In this document: in pieces, positions 1-4,340 of the stretch
Position numbering within the stretch: the first letter of the stretch is position 1
How the letters are laid out: the number at the start of each line of letters is the position of its first letter
Assembly (NCBI GenBank): GCA_904502245.1
Contig: CAJGDN010000044.1
Span: 1 to 7,848 of the forward strand
Direction of reading: 5' to 3'
DNA: 7,848 bases
From: an uncultured Alphaproteobacteria bacterium
GTDB taxonomy: Bacteria > Pseudomonadota > Alphaproteobacteria > Rs-D84
The notes under the pieces: generated by a model
What the model was told of the DNA's origin: nothing
The model's input: only the letters and a program-made list of their open reading frames with translations
Database searches by the model: none
Program-made: the position numbers and the translations under genes

Positions 1-67
1 AACCGGCAATACAATATTTTTCTTTCATACAGGTTATATCAGAAATAATAATATTTGATTTTTTCAT
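1..67 (-). CDS. 5' end of a leftward gene, possibly a dual-OB-domain protein (partial)
   Basis: Only 22 codons and one base are inside the window. The start is an ATG at 67-65, preceded on the minus strand by AAAGGA seven bases upstream, a good ribosome binding site. The peptide reads MKKSNIIISDITCMKEKYCIAG and then runs off the edge. The pattern of a short beta strand, D-[IV]-T-x-M, and then C-[IV]-A-G resembles the N-terminus of the dual OB-containing (DuOB) domain family, whose exact function is not well established. That family match is from memory on very few residues and is weak. The reading frame itself is better supported, by the RBS and by the promoter-plus-terminators leader at 87-189 that points at it. 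If that leader is functional, the gene is controlled by termination or attenuation before its start codon. Confidence 0.6.
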   Translation of the reverse strand, partial: MKKSNIIISDITCMKEKYCIAG

Positions 68-86
68 ATAATATTCCTTTGTTTAT

Positions 87-116
87 AAAAAAAAGACCCA
101 GACATATGCGTCTGGG
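87..116 (-). terminator. Second leader terminator before the left-edge gene
   Basis: The stem CCCAGAC (97-103) pairs with GTCTGGG (110-116) around a 6-nt loop. On the minus strand it is followed by eight U residues (A run 87-94). There is no T run on the plus-strand side, so it acts only on leftward transcripts. It ends about 19 nt before the ATG of the left-edge gene. Confidence 0.8.
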
Positions 117-121
117 AAAAT

Positions 122-144
122 AAAAAAAGTGGATGAATCCACTT
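122..144 (-). terminator. First leader terminator, almost at the transcription start
   Basis: The perfect 7-bp stem AAGTGGA/TCCACTT (127-133 and 138-144) closes a TGAA tetraloop. On the minus strand a U run (A run 122-128) follows directly. It lies between the promoter at 161-189 and the left-edge gene. A transcript starting near 154 would be released after only about 33 nt. No complete minus-strand gene lies between it and the promoter, so it does not end any visible gene. Confidence 0.8.
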
Positions 145-160
145 ATGCTCATACATCGCT

Positions 161-189
161 ATTATACCACAAAATCACAAAAAAATCAA
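161..189 (-). promoter_or_regulatory. Strong extended -10 promoter for the left-edge gene leader
   Basis: On the minus strand, TTGATT (184-189) is separated by exactly 17 bp from TATAAT (161-166). TGG immediately precedes the -10, giving an extended -10 element (TGnTATAAT). The expected start is near 154. The spacer is T-rich and closely resembles the promoter at 4312-4340 (25 of 31 aligned positions identical). Confidence 0.8.
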
Positions 190-294
190 TCACAATTCAA
201 GCGATGTTTGTTTCGCTATCTCGTTCAAAAGTTCTGTCAAGTCTAGCACTTGCTGTACATTTTCGGGTAGAACCGTGTCAAATTCGGGGCCCCA
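190..294 (-). pseudogene. 34-codon coding remnant with no start codon
   Basis: An open frame of 34 codons ends in TGA at 192-190 and is bounded upstream by an in-frame TAA at 297-295. The translation looks protein-like: it contains EFDTVLPENVQQVLDL and ends in QTSLEL, with regular helix-forming spacing. There is no ATG in frame. An ATG at 295-293 sits one base out of frame, and dropping one base from the GGGGCCCC run (286-293) would join it to this frame as MGPEFD. Leucine codons (two CTA, two CTT, three TTG) differ somewhat from neighbouring genes, which favour CTG, TTG and TTA. It may be the tail of a decayed gene or a tiny gene with a sequencing indel. No family is recognised. The -35 of the 161-189 promoter starts directly after its stop. 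Confidence 0.35.
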
Positions 295-298
295 TTAT

Positions 299-324
299 AA
301 AACGCCCCAAACGGGGCGTTTTTT
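299..324. terminator. Strong bidirectional terminator
   Basis: AAAACGCCCC (299-308) pairs with GGGGCGTTTT (313-322) over 10 bp around an AAAC loop. There are T runs on the plus side and matching A residues on the minus side. It insulates the two divergent promoters (161-189 and 326-354) from each other. Confidence 0.85.
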
Positions 325-325
325 A

Positions 326-354
326 TTGAAAAAATTTGCGTTTTATGGTATAAT
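326..354 (+). promoter_or_regulatory. Strong extended -10 promoter for the muramidase fusion gene
   Basis: TTGAAA (326-331), a 17-bp spacer and TATAAT (349-354), with TGG directly before the -10 (TGnTATAAT extended element). The predicted start is near 361, only a few bases before the terminator hairpin at 369. Confidence 0.85.
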
Positions 355-368
355 TTGTGTCAATGGAT

Positions 369-392
369 GACGGCATTATGCCGTCTTTTTTT
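369..392 (+). terminator. Promoter-proximal terminator in the muramidase leader
   Basis: GACGGCA (369-375) and TGCCGTC (379-385) form a perfect 7-bp stem with a 3-nt loop, followed directly by seven T residues (386-392). No gene lies between the promoter and this hairpin. A transcript stopped here would be about 32 nt long, and the downstream gene would need read-through or antitermination. Confidence 0.8.
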
Positions 393-398
393 ATTGCC

Positions 399-417
399 CA
401 CAACTGTGTGTTTTTTT
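399..417 (+). terminator. Weak second leader terminator
   Basis: A short CACA/TGTG stem (399-402, 407-410) with a 4-nt loop is followed by seven T residues (411-417). The stem is weak alone. Its position, after a strong terminator and about 22 nt before the ATG, matches the tandem arrangement in the two other leaders. Confidence 0.4.
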
Positions 418-439
418 ATTTAAACAAAAAGGAACAAAC

Positions 440-1297
440 ATGAATAAATTATCAAATAACATACTAAACTTGATGCGCAGTGATGCATATTTAAATTCTA
501 ACAACCCAAATCATGCAGCCGCTGCCAAACAAGTACAAGATTATTTTGAAAACAAATATGGCAACAGTCGTACAGATGCAACAGGTCGCAATATCACAAT
601 CAGAAAAGCATGGCGATGGCATACAGAAGTAGACGAAAGAACATGTGATGATTGTTTGAGTTTTGCCGATACTGTTTATGAAAATATGGAAGATATACCA
701 GAAAATCCCCACCACCCCAATTGTCGTTGTTGGATAGAAGAAATAGAATTAGATGATAGCGATGAGCTAAATAATGATGAAAGACGAACTAGAATAGTCC
801 GCCAGGGAATGAAAAACGAGGGCGGATATGTTGATGATCCTGATTTAATAGACCAACCAACAAACATAGGTGTAACACAACCCACATTGGATAAATATAA
901 TGCTGACCACCCAAATTTTAATTTCCCAGAAAATGTAAAAGATTTAAGCCCTGAACAAGTGCAACAAATATATAATGAGGATTATTATGATGAACGCCGT
1001 ATAGGAGAAATTGAAAACGAAAGAATTGCAATGGCGATATTTGATATGGGACTTATGAGTAATTTTAGAAACGTAGGAAAAATGGTTCAAGAAACATTAA
1101 ATGATTCAATGGGTGAAAGTTTGAAAGTGGACGGAAATATTGGAAATAATACAATTGGGGCGCTAAATAATATTCCAGAAAATAAAGTCGATAAATTTAT
1201 GGATGACTTAAAAGAAAACAGATTAGAATATTTGCAGAGACTGCCGGATTGGGGAAAATATGGTGATGGTTGGACAAATCGTACAAGCACATATTAA
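440..1297 (+). CDS. Phage-derived fusion: Mu-F-like minor head C-terminus plus GH108-type muramidase
   Basis: This 285-aa protein joins two phage modules. Residues about 57-100 carry the C-terminal signature of Mu gpF/SPP1 gp7-type head morphogenesis proteins: a W-H-T start, D65, R67, C69 and C72, then H92-P-N-C-R-C97. From about 122 the sequence matches the GH108 N-acetylmuramidase family. EGGYVDDP (127-134) contains the expected catalytic Glu127, and T141-N-I-G-V-T146 matches the usual T-x-x-G-[IV]-T. The region after 195, with VDGNIGNNTIGAL (230-242) and a terminal G-W-T-N-R, resembles PG_binding_3. The expected activity is cleavage of the peptidoglycan glycan strand. There is no signal peptide or membrane segment, so export would need a holin or virion, and none is seen. 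The start is fixed by AAGGA six bases upstream. It is transcribed alone, behind a promoter with two leader terminators. The usual GG after the DPxD segment is replaced by DQP, so activity is not certain. Confidence 0.8.
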   Translation: MNKLSNNILNLMRSDAYLNSNNPNHAAAAKQVQDYFENKYGNSRTDATGRNITIRKAWRWHTEVDERTCDDCLSFADTVYENMEDIPENPHHPNCRCWIEEIELDDSDELNNDERRTRIVRQGMKNEGGYVDDPDLIDQPTNIGVTQPTLDKYNADHPNFNFPENVKDLSPEQVQQIYNEDYYDERRIGEIENERIAMAIFDMGLMSNFRNVGKMVQETLNDSMGESLKVDGNIGNNTIGALNNIPENKVDKFMDDLKENRLEYLQRLPDWGKYGDGWTNRTSTY

Positions 1298-1308
1298 ATT
1301 CTAGACAG

Positions 1309-1338
1309 AAAAACACCCGCCAAAAGACGGGCGTTTTT
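1309..1338. terminator. Bidirectional terminator between convergent genes
   Basis: AAAAAC-A-CCCG (1309-1319) pairs with CGGG-C-GTTTTT (1328-1338), with one A-C mismatch and an 8-nt loop. U runs form on both strands. It lies 11 nt after the muramidase stop and 17 nt after the acpS stop, so it serves both genes. Confidence 0.85.
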
Positions 1339-1355
1339 CTTCTCCTTCGTGCAAA

Positions 1356-1733
1356 CTATTTTGACTCGATAACAACCATTGCGGCGCAATAATCATCCTG
1401 GTCTGTAATGGACAGGTGGATTTTTGCATCTGCGCCGGCCAAATCCTTTAACGCTGCCTTGGCACCACCAGCGATTAATATTTCAGGACGCCCCAAATCA
1501 TTGTGAACCACCGATACATCAGAAAAAGCAATGTCATCACCAAAACCAGTACCCAATGCTTTCAGACATGCTTCACGTGCAGCCCAGAAATTTGCCAAAT
1601 GACGTTCAGAATTTGCGTTGTCATTATCTGCATATTCTAATTCTTTTTTTGTAAAAATACGCTGCTTTTTAAAAGCGGACCAATCCAAGAAACGCCCACA
1701 TTCAACCAAATCAATTCCAATCCCTATTATCAT
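1356..1733 (-). CDS. acpS: Holo-[acyl-carrier-protein] synthase
   Basis: AcpS transfers the 4'-phosphopantetheine arm from coenzyme A to the serine of apo-ACP in the cytoplasm, which is needed for fatty acid synthesis. At 125 aa the protein has the usual family length. Diagnostic motifs are GIGIDLVE (4-11, with the metal-binding Asp8), FTKKELEYA (27-35), and FWAAREACLKALGTG (49-63), which holds the conserved Glu54 and Lys58. The C-terminal strand HLSITDQDDYCAAMVV has T-D in place of the S-H seen in many families, a form I associate with alphaproteobacteria. The ATG at 1733-1731 is preceded by AGGGAG about seven bases upstream. It is leftward, 108 bp downstream of the 134-aa unknown gene, and ends at a bidirectional terminator. 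In many proteobacteria acpS sits beside pdxJ, lepB or rnc; none is present here. Confidence 0.95.
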   Translation of the reverse strand: MIIGIGIDLVECGRFLDWSAFKKQRIFTKKELEYADNDNANSERHLANFWAAREACLKALGTGFGDDIAFSDVSVVHNDLGRPEILIAGGAKAALKDLAGADAKIHLSITDQDDYCAAMVVIESK

Positions 1734-1811
1734 GAACAGACTCCCTGTGTCGGTGTTGTTTGATAAGGCATACTAATAATAATTTTGCGATTCGTGCAAG
1801 CAGAAAATAAG

Positions 1812-1817
1812 ATTATA
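1812..1817 (-). promoter_or_regulatory. Possible -10 element for acpS
   Basis: A perfect TATAAT lies on the minus strand in the 108-bp gap between acpS and the upstream 134-aa gene. It would give a 5' UTR of about 70 nt. No convincing -35 is found 16-18 bp upstream, so it could be a chance match in AT-rich DNA. No strong terminator is seen in this gap, and read-through from the 134-aa gene is also possible. Confidence 0.3.
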
Positions 1818-1841
1818 AAGAAAAATATTTAATAATTATTT

Positions 1842-2246
1842 TTATCGTGAATTTTGCATTAAATCCTGCAATTTTTCACCTAATAGTTTTGTATTATCTG
1901 TTGCGTAAATTATATTTTTTGCGCGTAGACGTGCTGTTTCTAATAATCTTTGCATTTCATACACGTTTTTATTTGTGTCTTTGCTTTTACTTATAAAGAT
2001 GTTTTTAAACAGTGCTCGTTTATCTCTGGTTCCTGGCGTTGTGCCGCGATACATAATAATCATGCCACCTGCCAAACCATAGTCAGATAATTCTAATACA
2101 TACGGAAAATTCGCCAATCCACGTCTGGTAAATTTATACGTTATTCCATATGTTTCATGCAGTATATCCAGAACTGTCTTTTCGTCTTTGATAAAGGCAA
2201 CAGCTATATCCTGAATATCTTTAATTGTTTTTATTTGCGTGCTCAT
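1842..2246 (-). CDS. Unknown 134-aa cytoplasmic protein
   Basis: I do not recognise a family. The reading frame extends back to 2297, but that stretch overlaps the -35 and -10 of a perfect promoter, so the real start is the ATG at 2246-2244 (MSTQIKTIKD), with AAGAGA about nine bases upstream. The protein has no signal peptide or membrane segment. It appears to have an N-terminal helical part (about 5-35), a beta-rich centre (FPYVLELSDYGLAGGMIIMYRG, 47-68, read in two parts: FPYVLELSDY and GLAGGMIIMYRG), a basic stretch (72-90), and two C-terminal helices rich in R/K/E/L (94-132). It lies between ackA and acpS on the same strand but has its own consensus promoter, so it is probably strongly and independently expressed. 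Confidence 0.75.
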   Translation of the reverse strand: MSTQIKTIKDIQDIAVAFIKDEKTVLDILHETYGITYKFTRRGLANFPYVLELSDYGLAGGMIIMYRGTTPGTRDKRALFKNIFISKSKDTNKNVYEMQRLLETARLRAKNIIYATDNTKLLGEKLQDLMQNSR

Positions 2247-2268
2247 AATATCAATCTCTTTTCGCAAA

Positions 2269-2297
2269 ATTATATAAACAAAAAAATATATTGTCAA
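2269..2297 (-). promoter_or_regulatory. Perfect consensus sigma70 promoter for the 134-aa gene
   Basis: On the minus strand TTGACA (2292-2297) and TATAAT (2269-2274) are both exact consensus and exactly 17 bp apart. The predicted start near 2262 gives a 5' UTR of about 16 nt containing the RBS. It rules out the upstream ATG at 2297. Confidence 0.9.
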
Positions 2298-2311
2298 TCA
2301 TGTAATATATA

Positions 2312-2332
2312 CCCCCGTCACTTGGACGGGGG
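2312..2332 (-). terminator. GC-rich hairpin after ackA, probable terminator
   Basis: CCCCCGTC (2312-2319) pairs with GACGGGGG (2325-2332) over 8 bp around a 5-nt loop, 15 nt after the ackA stop. The following minus-strand sequence is TATATATTAC rather than a clean U run, so termination may be partial. The G arm runs on into a 10-G tract. Confidence 0.55.
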
Positions 2333-2337
2333 GGGGG
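2328..2337 (+). repeat. Homopolymeric G10 tract
   Basis: Ten consecutive G residues on the plus strand (C10 on the minus strand) lie in the ackA 3' region, partly inside the terminator stem and about 30 bp upstream of the -35 of the 134-aa gene. Such a run is unusual in this AT-rich window and would be prone to slippage. Confidence 0.9.
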
Positions 2338-2347
2338 AGAGGTTAGA

Positions 2348-3589
2348 TTATTTTACAAATGAATATTCCATTTCCAAATGGTTTGGATTATATGTACCAT
2401 TCATAATGGCCAATGTATCTTCAACGATAACCAATTCTTCATTTGTTGCGACCATAATAATTTTTACACGACTGTCGTCTGTGCTGATAATTGCTTCATC
2501 GACACCTTTGCGTGCCAGGGCAACCTTGTTCTTTTCTTTATCTAATTTAATGCCCAATTCTTCCAATCCTTCACAGAATTTTTCACGCAAATAATCATCG
2601 TTTTCGCCAACGCCAGCTGTAAAGACCAGTGCATCAACATGCCCCAGTTCTGCCATATATGCACCGATATATTTTTTTACATTATGAACTTCGGTATCGA
2701 TGGCCAGACGGCACAAATCATTTTCGTCTTTGTTGCCTTCTACATCGCGACGGTCGGCAAAGCATTCTGTAATACCCATCAAACCAGAATCTTTGTTCAG
2801 GTGTTTTTGCATCTGATCTGGGGTCAAACCTAAGCGTCCCATTACGTACAGAACGACACCTGGGTCTAAATCACCTGGACGTGTACCCATTGTTAAACCA
2901 GACAATGGTGTCATGCCCAATGAAGTGTCAACAGATTTTCCATGGCGAATTGCTGTTGCGGATGCGCCTGAACCAATATGTAATGTAATCAGATTACATT
3001 CATTTGCAGGCTTGCCCAATACTTTGGCTGCGCGTTTTGATACATACAGATGGCTGGTTCCATGGAACCCATATCGACGCACGCCCAATTCACGATACCA
3101 TGCATTTGGCACGGCATAGCGGTATGCATAATCAGGCATTGTCTGATGAAACGCGGTATCAAATACCGCAACCTGTTTTGCGTTTGGTAATAATTGCTGG
3201 GCTGTTACGATTCCCATCAGTGCAGGTGGGTTATGCAATGGCGCCAACGCAGACAGTTCATCAATTGTTTTAACAACATCGTCTGTAATTTCCACCGAAG
3301 ATGCAAATTTATCGCCTCCCATAACAACGCGATGTCCAACGCCCTTAATCTGGTTCAGATCAATCGATGCTTCGCGCAGCATGAACAACACAACATTCAG
3401 TGCTTCGTCATGGTTTTTCATTGATGTTTCTTTCTTTTGTTTTGTCCCATCTGGATATTTCTGGGTAACAAAAGAATCCGACAGACCGATTTTTTCAACA
3501 TTACCGCCGACGATTGGTTGTTTTGTATCAACGTCAAAAACCTGGTATTTCAGGGACGAAGAACCACAATTCAGTGCAAGTATATACAT
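2348..3589 (-). CDS. ackA: Acetate kinase
   Basis: AckA reversibly converts acetyl phosphate and ADP to acetate and ATP in the cytoplasm, normally together with phosphotransacetylase (Pta). The frame is open back to 3673, but the real start is the ATG at 3589-3587: it gives the canonical N-terminus MYILALNCGSSSLKY, has AAGGA six bases upstream, and avoids overlap with the preceding gene. The 413 aa compare with about 400 for the family. Visible motifs are N7-C-G-S-S-S (phosphate binding), HRVVMGG (86-92, Arg87), VFDTAFH (142-148, catalytic Asp144), RRYGFHGTSH (171-180, catalytic His176), the nucleotide-site segment GMTPLSGLTMGTRPGDLDPG, and FTAGVGEN. The last 15-20 residues (YNPNHLEMEYSFVK) are a small extension. 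There is no pta in the window. The gene lies 53 bp after the tail-fibre-like gene on the same strand and may be partly cotranscribed with it. Confidence 0.97.
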   Translation of the reverse strand: MYILALNCGSSSLKYQVFDVDTKQPIVGGNVEKIGLSDSFVTQKYPDGTKQKKETSMKNHDEALNVVLFMLREASIDLNQIKGVGHRVVMGGDKFASSVEITDDVVKTIDELSALAPLHNPPALMGIVTAQQLLPNAKQVAVFDTAFHQTMPDYAYRYAVPNAWYRELGVRRYGFHGTSHLYVSKRAAKVLGKPANECNLITLHIGSGASATAIRHGKSVDTSLGMTPLSGLTMGTRPGDLDPGVVLYVMGRLGLTPDQMQKHLNKDSGLMGITECFADRRDVEGNKDENDLCRLAIDTEVHNVKKYIGAYMAELGHVDALVFTAGVGENDDYLREKFCEGLEELGIKLDKEKNKVALARKGVDEAIISTDDSRVKIIMVATNEELVIVEDTLAIMNGTYNPNHLEMEYSFVK

Positions 3590-3617
3590 ATGAAATCCTT
3601 TTTTCTTCTTCGCCCCA

Positions 3618-3646
3618 ACCTTAGCAAAGCTTTTTATTATTTTCAA
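3618..3646 (-). promoter_or_regulatory. Weak candidate promoter for ackA
   Basis: On the minus strand TTGAAA (3641-3646) overlaps the stop codon of the tail-fibre-like gene and is followed after 17 bp by TAAGGT (3618-3623), a poor -10. There is no terminator in the 53-bp gap, so ackA may be expressed from this site, from the upstream leader promoter, or both. Confidence 0.35.
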
Positions 3647-4209
3647 CAGTAAACTCGGAATAAAATATTCCAATTTTCATCTGAGATTTGGATTGATTCT
3701 CCACTGGTTTTATGACTGACCCAATATTTTTCTTTTCCCACCATGTGGTACAGATTTAATCTACCTTGTTCCATGACTATGTTTGGCATTGGATTGCATC
3801 TGTTTCCAATTCCGAACGCCATAACTTCATCTCCCGGGTTGTATCCTGCCTCAGAATTTTGGCACACCAGTACTGTCTGAACAATTTTTGGCATATCCTT
3901 AATACCAACGACATAGTTTAAATATGATTGGTTACTGTTGATGCGAACCTGTCTTGTTTCTGTCATGACCATTGCTTCGGGCGCGCATCGTGCGATAATA
4001 TCGTGCCAAACATCATCCGGGACGTTTGTTATATCAAATTCACTGTTTTTAATATCGTCGCGTCGCGCCATTTCAAAGCCACCCAGTGTTTCACCGTCAT
4101 GGATACGTAATGTCTTGTTTTCTGTATCCATTGTAATTTCACCTGGCATGCCGGTAAAAGCATTATTGTTTGCGGTTGAACCGCGTCTTATTTGTAGTAC
4201 ACGTGTCAT
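3643..4209 (-). CDS. Tail-fibre/adhesin-like protein with an Mtd_N-type N-terminal domain
   Basis: This 188-aa protein begins with the phage tail-fibre motif seen in the N-terminal domain of major tropism determinant and similar fibres: LQIRRGSTANNNAF (5-18), PGEITMDTENKTLRIHDG (22-39), and G-G-F (43-45). That domain usually attaches or trimerises a fibre. The rest (about 56-188) looks beta-rich and ends in SDENWNILFRVYC, similar in style to receptor-binding tips of phage fibres; no specific family is recognised for it. There is no signal peptide. The length is short for a fibre, but both ends look intact. The ATG at 4209-4207 has AGGA eight bases upstream. Its promoter (4312-4340) is separated from it by two terminators. 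No baseplate, sheath or chaperone gene is adjacent; the neighbours are ackA and the 797-aa orphan. Confidence 0.75.
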   Translation of the reverse strand: MTRVLQIRRGSTANNNAFTGMPGEITMDTENKTLRIHDGETLGGFEMARRDDIKNSEFDITNVPDDVWHDIIARCAPEAMVMTETRQVRINSNQSYLNYVVGIKDMPKIVQTVLVCQNSEAGYNPGDEVMAFGIGNRCNPMPNIVMEQGRLNLYHMVGKEKYWVSHKTSGESIQISDENWNILFRVYC

Positions 4210-4225
4210 AAGATTAATCCTTTGT

Positions 4226-4237
4226 TCAATTAATTGA
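4226..4237. promoter_or_regulatory. 12-bp perfect palindrome in the tail-fibre-like gene leader
   Basis: TCAATTAATTGA is a perfect inverted repeat between the second leader terminator and the RBS of the 188-aa gene. It could bind a dimeric regulator or be a chance AT-rich palindrome. No second copy was noticed in the other leaders. Confidence 0.3.
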
Positions 4238-4238
4238 G

Positions 4239-4270
4239 AAAAAAACCTGCCACCAATTACATGGGGCAGG
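4239..4270 (-). terminator. Second leader terminator before the tail-fibre-like gene
   Basis: CCTGCC (4246-4251) pairs with GGCAGG (4265-4270). Past a bulged A, CC (4253-4254) can also pair with GG (4263-4264), leaving an 8-nt loop. On the minus strand seven U residues follow (A run 4239-4245). It ends about 29 nt before the ATG. Confidence 0.75.
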
Positions 4271-4272
4271 GC

Positions 4273-4303
4273 AAAAAAACAAACACCATCGGCGGATGGT
4301 GTT
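4273..4303 (-). terminator. First leader terminator, also ends the 797-aa gene
   Basis: AACACCATC (4282-4290) and GATGGTGTT (4295-4303) form a perfect 9-bp stem with a 4-nt loop. On the minus strand the stem is followed by TG and seven U residues (A run 4273-4279). It serves as terminator of the 797-aa gene. Relative to the promoter at 4312-4340 it begins within a few bases of the predicted start. Confidence 0.85.
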
Positions 4304-4311
4304 CGTTATCA

Positions 4312-4340
4312 ATTATATCACAAATTGTCCAAAAAATCAA
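4312..4340 (-). promoter_or_regulatory. Extended -10 promoter overlapping the end of the 797-aa gene
   Basis: On the minus strand TTGATT (4335-4340) and TATAAT (4312-4317) are 17 bp apart, with TGA directly before the -10 (TGnTATAAT). The -35 overlaps the stop codon of the 797-aa gene (4337-4339). The predicted start near 4305 is 1-2 nt before the terminator stem. It matches the promoter at 161-189 at 25 of 31 aligned positions, including much of the spacer. Confidence 0.75.

Noticed and set aside
129..329. 66-codon plus-strand frame
   Set aside because: It crosses the 127-144 hairpin, antisense promoter elements and the strong terminator at 299-324, has no RBS, and its composition is not protein-like. 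The minus-strand frame at 190-294 is the better coding candidate.
1356..1733. Loss of function in AcpS because the usual S-H near the C-terminus reads S-I-T-D
   Set aside because: I recall T-D at this place in other alphaproteobacterial AcpS proteins, and the metal and catalytic residues (Asp8, Glu54, Lys58) are present.
2247..2297. 17-residue N-terminal extension of the 134-aa protein
   Set aside because: It lies over the -35, -10 and predicted transcription start of the gene's own perfect promoter.
3590..3673. 28-residue N-terminal extension of acetate kinase from the ATG at 3673
   Set aside because: AckA proteins start at the M-x-[IV]-L-x-L-N-x-G-S-S-S block. The ATG at 3589 has the RBS, and the extension would overlap the end of the upstream gene.
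4287..4303. Leader peptide in the tail-fibre-like gene leader (MVFVFLPCPM)
   Set aside because: Its ATG sits inside the terminator stem with no RBS, and it stops far from the gene, so it is probably chance.
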